Below, piece after piece: positions 54,457 to 62,280 of a stretch of DNA of 64,000 nt. This stretch comes from Paracoccus sp. Z118 (GTDB lineage: Bacteria; Pseudomonadota; Alphaproteobacteria; Rhodobacterales; Rhodobacteraceae). Both the position numbers and the translations under genes were made by a program. The notes beneath the pieces were generated by a model. It ran no database searches. It had not been told where the DNA came from and was given only the letters and a program-made list of their open reading frames with translations. The stretch spans positions 124,001-188,000 of the forward strand of contig NZ_JAHQZU010000001.1 in the NCBI RefSeq assembly GCF_019061185.1. The letters are read 5' to 3'. Each line of letters opens with the position of its first letter. The stretch's first letter is position 1.

Positions 54457-54941
54457 TCGACCGTTTCCTCGGCGCCGGCGCGACCATCACGGCGGTCGGG
54501 AACGCGGCGGGGCAGATTTCCGAGGTCTTCACCCCCAACGCCACCCGCCGGATGGAGCTGGACGAGGAAGCCTATGCCCGCGCCATGGCCGAGCATGGGC
54601 AGGAGTTCATCTCGGCCGGGGGGACCTGGTTCGACGGATTGGTGAACGGGATGAACCGGCTGCCGCGACCCATGCTGACGCTGGGGACGATGGGCCTGTT
54701 CGTCTATGCGATGGTCGAGCCCGCCAGCTTCGCGCTGCGAATGGAGGGGCTGGCGCTGGTGCCCGAGCCGCTCTGGTGGCTGATGGGGGCGATCGTCAGC
54801 TTCTATTTCGGCGCGCGCGAGGCGCATTATTTCCGTGGCCGCGTCGCGCCGCGGACGGTGGTTGCCGCGCCTGCCGCCGCGGCCACGGGGGGCAACTTCG
54901 CGGACAACGCCGCCCTGCGCGACTGGGCGGCCGGCAAGTAA
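54447..54941 (+). CDS. Holin family protein (3TM holin type)
   Basis: 164 residues. ATG 54447 is eight bases after AGAGGA and overlaps the endolysin stop by ten bases; the ATG at 54453 is alternative. Hydrophobic segments are at ~78-98 (MLTLGTMGLFVYAMVEPASFAL) and ~105-125 (LWWLMGAIVSFYFGA), with an amphipathic N-terminal part containing GNAAGQISEVFTPNATRR. This matches the alphaproteobacterial 3TM_holin family paired with GH108 muramidases. It should form membrane lesions that let the endolysin reach peptidoglycan. An SD-containing hairpin follows, then ccmF. Confidence 0.85.
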   Translation: MGMIDRFLGAGATITAVGNAAGQISEVFTPNATRRMELDEEAYARAMAEHGQEFISAGGTWFDGLVNGMNRLPRPMLTLGTMGLFVYAMVEPASFALRMEGLALVPEPLWWLMGAIVSFYFGAREAHYFRGRVAPRTVVAAPAAAATGGNFADNAALRDWAAGK

Positions 54942-55017
54942 GGGCGCAGCCAACGAAGGCGTGACGATTTGCCCGGCCCCTTGGGTCTGGTCGCGGCCGG
55001 GCTCTCACACTATCCTT

Positions 55018-55043
55018 ACCCCTCGGAATTCAACCCGAGGGGT
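55018..55043 (+). promoter_or_regulatory. Hairpin that buries the ccmF ribosome binding site
   Basis: ACCCCTCGG (55018-55026) and CCGAGGGGT (55035-55043) form a perfect 9-bp stem with an 8-base loop. The 3' arm contains GAGGGG, the only good ribosome site for ccmF (ATG 55051). CTTTC after the stem resembles a weak terminator tail. It may be a terminator for the lysis genes, a translational gate for ccmF, or both. Confidence 0.6.
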
Positions 55044-55050
55044 CTTTCGC

Positions 55051-57009
55051 ATGATTGCCGAGCTGGGTCACTTCGCGCTGGTGCTGTCCCTCGCGGTGGC
55101 GCTGTTCCAGATGATCGTCCCCATGGTCGGGGCGGCGAAAGGCTGGGGGGCGTGGATGGACAGCGCGCGCCCTGCCGCCGTCGCGCAGTTCGGGCTGGTC
55201 GGCATCGCCTTCGCGGCGCTGACGGTGGCGTTCGTGACCTCGGATTTCTCGGTCGCGCTGGTCTATGACAACAGCCATTCCGCCAAGCCGATGATCTACA
55301 AGATCAGCGGCGTCTGGGGGAACCACGAAGGCTCGATGCTGCTGTGGGTGCTGATCCTCGCGCTGTTCGGCGCGGCGGCCGCGAGCTTTGGCGACAACGT
55401 GCCGCCCAGTCTGCGGGCGCGGGTGCTGTCCGTGCAGGCGGCGATCGGCGCGGCGTTCCTGGCCTTCATCCTGTTCACCTCGAACCCCTTCGTCCGGCTG
55501 GAGGTGCCGCCCTTCGACGGGCGCGACCTGAACCCGCTGCTTCAGGACCCCGGTTTGGCGTTCCATCCCCCGTTCCTCTATCTCGGCTATGTCGGCCTCA
55601 GCATGGCGTTCAGCTTCGCCGTCGCCGCGCTGATCGAGGGGCGGGTCGATGCCGCCTGGGCCCGCTGGGTCCGCCCGTGGACGCTGGCGGCGTGGATGTT
55701 CCTGACGGTCGGCATCGCGCTCGGGTCGTGGTGGGCCTATTACGAGCTTGGCTGGGGCGGGTTCTGGTTCTGGGATCCGGTCGAGAACGCCTCCTTCATG
55801 CCGTGGCTGCTTGCCGGTGCGCTGCTGCATTCCGCCATCGTCGTGGAAAAGCGAGAGACGATGAAGGCGTGGACCATCCTGCTGGCGATCATGGCCTTCG
55901 GCTTCTCGCTGATCGGCACGTTCATCGTCCGCTCGGGCGTCATCACCTCGGTCCACAGCTTCGCCGCCGATCCGACGCGCGGCGTGTTCATCCTCGCCAT
56001 CCTTGCCCTGTTCGTGGGCGGCGCGCTGACGCTGTTCGCGGCGCGCTCGGGGTCGATGACGACGAAGGCGGTGTTCTCGCCCGTCTCGCGCGAGGGGGCG
56101 CTGCTGCTCAACAACCTGCTGCTGGCCGTCGCCTGCTTCGTGGTGTTCGTCGGCACGATGTGGCCGCTGGTGGCCGAGTTCACGACCGGCCGGAAACTGT
56201 CGGTCGGCCCGCCCTTCTTCGAAAAGGCGTTCACGCCGTTCATGGTCGCGCTGGCCATCGCGCTGCCCATCGGCTCGGTCCTGCCGTGGAAACGCGGGCG
56301 CATCGGCCGCGCGGTCGAGGTCATGCGCCCGGCGCTGATCCTCGCGCTGGCGGTGGCTGCGCTGGTCTTTGCGGTCTCCACCGGCAATTCGGCGCTGGCG
56401 GTGATCGGCGCGGGGCTCGGCGCGTGGATGATCGCCGGTGCCGGCGTCGATCTGTGGCAGCGGGCGGGCCGCACGGCCGGGCGCCTGCGCCGCCTGCCGC
56501 GCGCCGACTGGGGCCGCGCCGTCGCCCATGCGGGGCTGGGCGTCACCTTCATCGGCGTCAGCCTGCTGATGGCCTGGCAGGTCGAGGATATCCGCGTCGC
56601 CCCGGTCGGCGGGCAGATGGAGATCGCAGGCTACGACATCACCCTGCAATCGGTCGATGAGGTGCAGGGGCCGAACTACACCTCCACGATGGCGACGATG
56701 CTGGTCGAACGGAACGGCCGGCAGGTCGCGCTGCTGCGCCCCGAAAAGCGCGTCTATCCGGTGCAGGCGATGCCGACGACCGAGGCGGCGATCTCCAGCG
56801 GGTTCTTCCGCGACATCTATCTCGTGATCGGAGACCGGCAGGCGGATGGCAGCTGGGCGGTGCGCAGCTACGTCAAGCCGTTCGCGTTCTGGATCTGGCT
56901 GGGCAGCGGGCTGATGGCGCTCGGCGGGCTGCTGAGCCTGACCGACCGCCGTTACCGGGTGGCCGCCACGGCGCGGCGCGCGCCCTCTCGCGCGGTGCCC
57001 GCGGAATGA
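55051..57009 (+). CDS. ccmF: Cytochrome c-type biogenesis protein CcmF (heme lyase)
   Basis: The core heme lyase that attaches heme to CxxCH of apocytochrome c. 652 residues, about 15 membrane helices, from ATG 55051. The WWD heme-handling motif (GSWWAYYELGWGGFWFWDPVEN) and four conserved histidines, among them those in GVWGNHEGS and VITSVHSFA, are visible. It overlaps ccmH by ATGA. ccmABCDG are not in the window. Confidence 0.95.
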   Translation: MIAELGHFALVLSLAVALFQMIVPMVGAAKGWGAWMDSARPAAVAQFGLVGIAFAALTVAFVTSDFSVALVYDNSHSAKPMIYKISGVWGNHEGSMLLWVLILALFGAAAASFGDNVPPSLRARVLSVQAAIGAAFLAFILFTSNPFVRLEVPPFDGRDLNPLLQDPGLAFHPPFLYLGYVGLSMAFSFAVAALIEGRVDAAWARWVRPWTLAAWMFLTVGIALGSWWAYYELGWGGFWFWDPVENASFMPWLLAGALLHSAIVVEKRETMKAWTILLAIMAFGFSLIGTFIVRSGVITSVHSFAADPTRGVFILAILALFVGGALTLFAARSGSMTTKAVFSPVSREGALLLNNLLLAVACFVVFVGTMWPLVAEFTTGRKLSVGPPFFEKAFTPFMVALAIALPIGSVLPWKRGRIGRAVEVMRPALILALAVAALVFAVSTGNSALAVIGAGLGAWMIAGAGVDLWQRAGRTAGRLRRLPRADWGRAVAHAGLGVTFIGVSLLMAWQVEDIRVAPVGGQMEIAGYDITLQSVDEVQGPNYTSTMATMLVERNGRQVALLRPEKRVYPVQAMPTTEAAISSGFFRDIYLVIGDRQADGSWAVRSYVKPFAFWIWLGSGLMALGGLLSLTDRRYRVAATARRAPSRAVPAE

Positions 57010-57467
57010 GGGTGCTGCGCTGCCTTCTGCTGGCGCTGCTGCTGGCCGGCCCCGCCTTCGCCGTCCAGCCTGACGAGGTGCTGGACGATCCGGCGCTGGA
57101 ATCGCGGGCGCGCGACATCTCGCAGGATCTGCGCTGCCCGATCTGCCAGGGCGAGAATATCGACGAATCGAACGCGGCCATCAGCCGCGACCTGCGGCTT
57201 TACGTCCGCGAGCGGCTGGTGGCGGGCGATTCGGACCGGGAGGTGATCGCGGCGGTCACGGACCGCTTCGGCGAGTTCGTCCTGTTCGACCCGCCCGCCA
57301 CCGGGGCCAACCTGATCCTGTGGTTCGCCGGGCCGGTGATGGCGCTGCTGGGGCTGCTGCTGGCCTGGCGCTTCGTCCGCCAGCGGCCTGCGGTTGCCGG
57401 ACCGCCCGAGCTGAGCGACGAGGAACGCGCCCGGCTGAACCGGATCATGCAGGGCGACGGGGACTGA
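57006..57467 (+). CDS. ccmH: Cytochrome c-type biogenesis protein CcmH
   Basis: Reduces or receives the apocytochrome CxxCH thiols. 153 residues, with a signal peptide (MRVLRCLLLALLLAGPAFA), the thioredoxin-independent LRCPICQ motif at ~43-49, the conserved three-helix domain, and one C-terminal membrane helix (LILWFAGPVMALLGLLLAW). The start overlaps the ccmF stop. This is the short CcmL-type form, without the TPR CcmI part. Confidence 0.95.
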   Translation: MRVLRCLLLALLLAGPAFAVQPDEVLDDPALESRARDISQDLRCPICQGENIDESNAAISRDLRLYVRERLVAGDSDREVIAAVTDRFGEFVLFDPPATGANLILWFAGPVMALLGLLLAWRFVRQRPAVAGPPELSDEERARLNRIMQGDGD

Positions 57468-57473
57468 GGCGCT

Positions 57474-58160
57474 TCAGGCGATCTGGCGGAAGCCGGGGGT
57501 ATCCGTCGCGTTGTCGAAGAACGGAACGCTGTCCGGCGGGCGCAGCGGCCCGCCCCGCGCGGTGGCGATCAGCGCCTGCACCTCGGCCAGCACGACCTCG
57601 GTGATGAAGGGCAGGTTGAGCCGCCGCGCCTCGCTGAGACCCACCCAGTGCAGATGCGACAGTTCGTCCGAGGCGTTGCCGAAGTCGTGGATGTCGCCCG
57701 CGATGTTGACCGCGTCGATCATGAAGAATCGCGCGTCGAACCGGCGCGGGCGGCCCGGCGGAGTGATGGCGCGGAAGACATAGATCAGCGCGGATGGGTC
57801 GGGGGTCATCCCGGCGCGCTCGTATTCGGGCCAGTTGCGCGCGGCCCGGCCCGGCTCTCCGACCAGAAGGCCGGTTTCCTCGGCCAATTCGCGCAGGGCG
57901 GCGGCGGCGATCGCGGGGCCGCGCGCGCCGCTTTCGGCGCGCAGATGCGCGTCGAGCCGGCCAAGGCACGTGGGGTCGGGCGCGGCGCATTCGATCAGCG
58001 CATCGCCCGGATCGACCGCGCCGCCCGGAAAGACGTATTTAGACGGCATGAACGCCGCCCCCGCGCCGCGCATTCCCATCAGCACCGCCGGTCCGCCTTT
58101 CGCCCGGCGGTCGATCACGAGAACGCTGGCGGCGTCCCGGATCGCGGTGCGATCGATCAC
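57474..58160 (-). CDS. NUDIX hydrolase
   Basis: 228 residues. The GTG at 58160 overlaps the stop of the DUF983 gene (GTGA), which decides the start. VFPGGAVDPGD, and the Nudix box remnant ALRELAEETGLLV (REUxEExGU intact), are clear. The first glutamate of GX5EX7 seems replaced by Ala, giving a degenerate box like NUDT7/19-type or Rhodobacterales variants. The substrate is unknown. It converges with ccmH (six bases between stops). Confidence 0.85.
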   Translation of the reverse strand: MIDRTAIRDAASVLVIDRRAKGGPAVLMGMRGAGAAFMPSKYVFPGGAVDPGDALIECAAPDPTCLGRLDAHLRAESGARGPAIAAAALRELAEETGLLVGEPGRAARNWPEYERAGMTPDPSALIYVFRAITPPGRPRRFDARFFMIDAVNIAGDIHDFGNASDELSHLHWVGLSEARRLNLPFITEVVLAEVQALIATARGGPLRPPDSVPFFDNATDTPGFRQIA

Positions 58161-58615
58161 AGCCGCGGCTCTCCGTTCCCGAAGCCGTGCATCCGCTTGG
58201 CCCACTGGAAGCCGACCAGCCCGCCCTTGATCCGCGGCAGGAGCAGCAGCGACAGCACGGTCGCGCCGACGCAGAACCCCGCAACCATCGATAGCGGCGA
58301 GGGGCGCCAGGCCATGTAGACGATCATCAGCAGCGGCCCGACGAGGTGCGAGACGATCAGGATCGTGAGATAGGCCGGGCCATCATCGGCGCGTTGCCCG
58401 GACAGATCCTCACCGCAGCCGGAGCATTCGGACCGGACCTTCAGAAAGCCGCTGAACAGCGGGGCATCGCCGCATGCGGGGCAACGGCCGCGCGCGCCGC
58501 GCATCATCCCGGCGACGATGTTGCGATCGCTCGCGCTCGTGACATGCGCCGCGGTATCTGCCTGAATGCTGCGGTCGGGCAGGGCAGCCGGAAGCGGTTG
58601 CGAAGTGGCGTTCAT
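58157..58615 (-). CDS. DUF983 family membrane protein
   Basis: 152 residues. A zinc-ribbon-like pair of CxxC motifs (RCPACGDAPLF, SECSGCGEDLSG) precedes two membrane helices (AYLTILIVSHLVGPLLMIVYMAW, PLSMVAGFCVGATVLSLLLLPRI). This is the DUF983 layout of alphaproteobacteria. Its role is unknown, and it is often near cytochrome oxidase or cytochrome maturation genes, as here. It is coupled to the NUDIX gene. Confidence 0.88.
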   Translation of the reverse strand: MNATSQPLPAALPDRSIQADTAAHVTSASDRNIVAGMMRGARGRCPACGDAPLFSGFLKVRSECSGCGEDLSGQRADDGPAYLTILIVSHLVGPLLMIVYMAWRPSPLSMVAGFCVGATVLSLLLLPRIKGGLVGFQWAKRMHGFGNGEPRL

Positions 58616-58775
58616 CGGAGATCCTTTCGGCCGGAGGGGTCGCCTGTGCGATCTATACCGATGACGCGGGGCAGTTGGAAGGCAAAGGGGACGCGGGCTC
58701 GGCTGGCCGCGCCCGCACAGGCTTCATCCCACTCGCCGCCCGCCAGCACCGGGCCCGCTACTCGCCTGCCTCATC

Positions 58776-60212
58776 TCACGCCGCGGCTGTGGCCCCGTGC
58801 CGGACGGCGCGGTCGCGGCCCAGCAGCTTGGCGTGCATCATCGCCTTGTCCGCGCGGGCCAGCAGCAGCTCCACCCCGGCGGCAGTCGAGCAAAGTCCCG
58901 CATCGTCCACGGCGATCCCCGCCGAGAGCGTGACACGCAGAAGGCCGCCATCCGTGTCCTCGGGGACGGCCACGGGATGGCATCCGACGGCCTCGCGCAG
59001 CCGCTCCGCCAGGGCGCAGCCCTCCGCGGCGTCGGCATCGGGCAGGACGGCGACGAACTCCTCCCCTCCCGTGCGGGCGAGGAAGGCGCCGGGCGGCAGC
59101 ACCGCCCGCATCCGCCCCGCCACCGCCCGCAGCACCGCGTCGCCGGCGCCGTGGCCATAGCGGTCGTTGACCCGCTTGAACCGGTCGATGTCCATCGCGA
59201 CGATCACCGGCCCTAATCCCGGTGCCGTGCTGGCCCCGATCTCCGCCATCCGGGCCAGGAAGTGACGCCGGTTTGGAAGGTCGGTCAGCGGATCGGACCA
59301 GGCCCATTGCTGGTCGCGCGCCGCATCCAGCCGGCAGCGATCGGCGGCCAGCTTGCGGCGCAGCTGCGTCGCGAGGCGCAGCGCCGCCTCCTCCTCCATA
59401 GCCGCATCCGCGAGCGCGTCTGGCAGCACGTCGTTCGCGCCGAGATCCAGCGCCATGGCGGTGAGTTCGGGCCGGTCCGCCGGCAGCAGCACGACGAAGG
59501 ACGCCTGCCGTGAGGCGGGGCGCGAGCGCAGTTCGGACATCAGCTGCAGACCCGCGCCCGCGCCGCCGCGCCCGCCGGAGATGAGGTAGAGATCGGCCGC
59601 CTCGCCCTGCGCCGCCTCGGCCAGCGCGCGGTCGCGGTCGCAGAAGCGCACCGCAAGATCCGCGTGGTTGCGGATCGCGCGCCGCCAGGCCATGGCGCCG
59701 GCCCCCGGCTCGCCCACCACCGTCACGCGGGCGCCCGCGATCTCGGGCGCTGCGGTGATCCGGCGCGGTCCCGCAAAGCTTGCCGCACTTTCGGCCATGC
59801 CCGGCACCTGCGGAGAGCCAGCGATGGCCGGGCCCGCCGAAGGCAGGAACGCCGGCGAATCGCGCAGAAGGCTGCGGATGCGCGCCAGCAGCACCGGCTC
59901 ATCCACGGGGCGGTCCAGGGCCGCCGCAGCGCCCGCCCGCAGCGCGCGCACCCGGTCCTGCGGATCGGTGATGGCGATGATCGGCACCTCGCCCAGCGTC
60001 TCCGCCGCCAGCCGCGCACAGCAGAGCACCACCGACATGTCGCCCGCCGCGCCGCCCACCAGAATCATCTGCGGCGTGATGCGGCGCAGCGCCGTCAGCG
60101 CGTCGTCGAGCGTGCGCGCCGTCACCACCTCGTGGCAGGCACTGGCCAGCCGCACCTTCATGGTGATCCGGTTCGTGGCCGCCCCATCCAGAATGAGGAT
60201 GCAATCGCCCAT
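58776..60212 (-). CDS. PleD-like diguanylate cyclase with two degenerate receiver domains
   Basis: 478 residues from ATG 60212 (GGAAAG upstream; longer frame upstream rejected). Receiver-like domains lie at ~1-125 and ~150-285, and a GGDEF domain at ~310-470 has an intact active site GGEEF. The usual phospho-acceptor Asp is missing in both receivers (ILVGGAAGD, LYLISGGRGG), so activation by phosphorylation looks unlikely. No RxxD inhibitory site is found five residues before GGEEF. It makes c-di-GMP if active. A weak CtrA-like element lies 50 bases upstream. Confidence 0.88.
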   Translation of the reverse strand: MGDCILILDGAATNRITMKVRLASACHEVVTARTLDDALTALRRITPQMILVGGAAGDMSVVLCCARLAAETLGEVPIIAITDPQDRVRALRAGAAAALDRPVDEPVLLARIRSLLRDSPAFLPSAGPAIAGSPQVPGMAESAASFAGPRRITAAPEIAGARVTVVGEPGAGAMAWRRAIRNHADLAVRFCDRDRALAEAAQGEAADLYLISGGRGGAGAGLQLMSELRSRPASRQASFVVLLPADRPELTAMALDLGANDVLPDALADAAMEEEAALRLATQLRRKLAADRCRLDAARDQQWAWSDPLTDLPNRRHFLARMAEIGASTAPGLGPVIVAMDIDRFKRVNDRYGHGAGDAVLRAVAGRMRAVLPPGAFLARTGGEEFVAVLPDADAAEGCALAERLREAVGCHPVAVPEDTDGGLLRVTLSAGIAVDDAGLCSTAAGVELLLARADKAMMHAKLLGRDRAVRHGATAAA

Positions 60213-60262
60213 GCGCTTTCCTTTACTTCGACGTCCGACGCTTTCATTCTGACCGGCAAAGC

Positions 60263-60277
60263 TTAACAAACCGTTTC
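60263..60277 (-). promoter_or_regulatory. Degenerate CtrA-like element upstream of the PleD-like gene
   Basis: On the gene strand the reading is GGAAA-N7-TTAA, with one intact TTAA half and one decayed half. It ends 50 bases before the ATG, close to the 46 bases of the two full boxes. Weak evidence alone. Confidence 0.25.
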
Positions 60278-60287
60278 CGGGAGCCGC

Positions 60288-60572
60288 ATGGTCACCACAG
60301 CCGAAATCTCCACCCTCGCGGACGCGGCGATCCTGCATCTGGCGGAAGACCCGGAGCTTCTCGCGGCCCTGCTCGCGACCAGCGGGCTGCGGCCGCAGGA
60401 CCTGCGGGATGCGGCCAGCCGGCCCGATTTCGCGGCGGCGCTGCTGGATTTCATGTGCGAGAGCGACGACCGCCTGCTGGCCTTTGCCGGGGCCGCCGGG
60501 ATGCGGCCCGAGCGGATCGCCCATGCGCGCGCCGCGCTCGAAGCCGGCGCGGTCGATTTCGGACGGCGTTGA
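60288..60572 (+). CDS. DUF3572 family protein
   Basis: A 94-residue all-helical protein. ADAAILHLAEDPELLAALLATSGL, LRDAASRPDFAAALLDFMCESDDRLLAFA and RIAHARAALE match DUF3572, a small alphaproteobacterial family of unknown function. A GGGAG site precedes the ATG. It is divergent from the PleD-like gene and may be cotranscribed with the H-NOX-like gene 48 bases downstream. Confidence 0.85.
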   Translation: MVTTAEISTLADAAILHLAEDPELLAALLATSGLRPQDLRDAASRPDFAAALLDFMCESDDRLLAFAGAAGMRPERIAHARAALEAGAVDFGRR

Positions 60573-60620
60573 CCGTTTCTTCAGGTTTTGGTGCCAGACA
60601 GCTCCGCAAGGAGACGAGTC

Positions 60621-61202
60621 ATGCACGGCCTCATCAATCGCTTCATCGAGGAATTCCTGCGGGCGCGCTATGGCGAGGCGCTGTGGCGCGAGGTGGCGGG
60701 CGACTGCGCCGCCGATCCGCGCGGATTCCATTCCTGGCGCACCCAGCCGGAGGCCATGACCGGCCAGCTGGCGACGCGTGCGGCCGCGCGGATCGGCGTG
60801 CGGCTGGTCGATCTGGCGGAGGATGCCGGCGGCTGGCTGGCGCAGTGCGAATCCATCCGCAGGCTGCTGCGCTTCGGCGGGCGCGACTATGCCGAGTTCC
60901 TGGCCTCGATCGACCAGCTTCCGGGCCGGGCCGAGATGGTGGTGCCGGGTCTCGGTTTGCCGGCCTTGCGTGTCATCGACGAAGGGCCCGAGCGCTTCCG
61001 GGTGCGCGTTCTGGACGGACACTGGCTGTGGACCTGCGTGCTGGCCGGGCTGCTGCGGCAGATGGCGGATGATTTCGGCGCGCTCGCGCTGATCTCGCGG
61101 CGCGGGTGGACGATCACGGTGGAGGTGCCGGAACGGGAATTTGCCGAAGGCCGCAGCTTTGCCCTGGTTGCAGCGCAAGAGGCGGAAGGGGACATGGTAT
61201 GA
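60621..61202 (+). CDS. H-NOX (heme NO-binding) family protein lacking the heme histidine
   Basis: 193 residues from ATG 60621 (AAGGAG site). MHGLINRFIEEFLRARYG, FLASIDQLPGRAEMVVPGLGLPALRV and GLLRQMADDFGAL give the H-NOX fold. There is no histidine between residues 37 and 134, and the position of the heme ligand (about 101-105) reads LPGR. The Y-x-S-x-R motif that holds the heme propionates is not found (VLDGH there). Heme binding is therefore doubtful. It overlaps the next diguanylate cyclase by ATGA, the classic H-NOX/cyclase pairing in which the H-NOX protein regulates c-di-GMP synthesis. Confidence 0.8.
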   Translation: MHGLINRFIEEFLRARYGEALWREVAGDCAADPRGFHSWRTQPEAMTGQLATRAAARIGVRLVDLAEDAGGWLAQCESIRRLLRFGGRDYAEFLASIDQLPGRAEMVVPGLGLPALRVIDEGPERFRVRVLDGHWLWTCVLAGLLRQMADDFGALALISRRGWTITVEVPEREFAEGRSFALVAAQEAEGDMV

Positions 61203-62272
61203 CCGCGTCCGCGGAAATTCCGACGCCGGCTTCGGTCCGCACGGCAGCAAGCGTTCCGGCCGCCGATCTCTGCCGTATCCTGACGATGGCGGCGCTGCTG
61301 GACCCGGCGGGCGGGCTGGTCCGGGTCGGCGCCACGATGCGCAAGCTGATCGGCCCGGCCCGAAGCTTCGCGGAAGCGTTCGAGGAACTCCGTCCCGCGC
61401 GCGCCGGTCAAGCAGGGGATCTGCCGGCCGGGGGGCGCATCTTCCTGCGGCTGCGATCCCGCCCGAACTTTACCCTTCGCGGCGACGTTCTGAGGCTGCC
61501 GGATGGGGCCATGCTGCTCAATCTCGGATTCGGCATCGGGCTGGCGGATGCAGTCAGGGAGTTCGCCCTGACCGACCGGGATTTCGCGGCCGCCGAGCTC
61601 GCCATGGAGATGCTGTTCCTGCACGAGGGGAACGGCGCCATGCTGGCCGAGCTTTCCCGCTCGAACCTGCGGCTGGAGGAGGCGCGGCAGGCGGCCGAGG
61701 TCGAGGCGTTCACCGATCCGCTGACCGGCGTGCGCAACCGGCGCGGCGCGCAGGTGGCGCTGGACCGGGCCGCGCGGCTGGCGTTTCCCGTCGATGACGG
61801 GCCGGGGGTGCCCTTCGCGGCGGTCCAGCTGGACCTTGATCTCTTCAAGGACATCAACGACCGGCACGGGCACGCGGCGGGCGACGACATGCTGCGGGCG
61901 ACGGCGCTCAAGCTGCGCAACATCACCCGCGCCGGGGACACCGTGGCGCGGATGGGCGGCGACGAGTTCCTGCTGATCCTGCCCGGACTGGTCGAGCCCG
62001 ACCGGCTCCTGTGCCTCGGCCGCCGGATCGTCGAGCGAATCGAGCAGCCGGTGATGCTGGAGGGCTGCGCCTGCAGGATCTCGGCAAGCCTCGGCGTGGC
62101 GGTATCCACCGGCTACGGCGCGGCCGATCTTGAACGGATGCTGGACGACGCGGACCGCGCGCTCTACGCGGCCAAGGCGGCCGGACGGGGCCGGGTGATG
62201 CTCGCGGATGCGGTCTGCGGGGGTCAGCGCCGGGATGCCGCACGCGTTGACGGGCGGGCGGGGGCGGGGTAG
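61199..62272 (+). CDS. Diguanylate cyclase with N-terminal HNOBA-like domain
   Basis: 357 residues from ATG 61199, overlapping the H-NOX stop. Residues ~25-160 (PAGGLVRVGATMRKL, RIFLRLRSRPNFTLRGDVLRLPDGAMLLNLGFGI, DAVREFALTDRDFAAAELAMEMLFL) resemble the H-NOX-associated (HNOBA) domain, with a coiled coil before a GGDEF domain (~175-335). The active site GGDEF is intact, and RAGD five residues upstream is a good inhibitory I-site, so product feedback is expected. The protein is probably controlled by the H-NOX-like partner. Confidence 0.88.
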   Translation: MTASAEIPTPASVRTAASVPAADLCRILTMAALLDPAGGLVRVGATMRKLIGPARSFAEAFEELRPARAGQAGDLPAGGRIFLRLRSRPNFTLRGDVLRLPDGAMLLNLGFGIGLADAVREFALTDRDFAAAELAMEMLFLHEGNGAMLAELSRSNLRLEEARQAAEVEAFTDPLTGVRNRRGAQVALDRAARLAFPVDDGPGVPFAAVQLDLDLFKDINDRHGHAAGDDMLRATALKLRNITRAGDTVARMGGDEFLLILPGLVEPDRLLCLGRRIVERIEQPVMLEGCACRISASLGVAVSTGYGAADLERMLDDADRALYAAKAAGRGRVMLADAVCGGQRRDAARVDGRAGAG

Positions 62273-62280
62273 GGCGCGGC

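Noticed and set aside
53815..54941. Prophage fragment
   Set aside because: Only the endolysin and holin are present. There are no capsid, terminase, integrase or att sites, and both flanks are ccm genes. A dedicated lysis cassette is the better reading.
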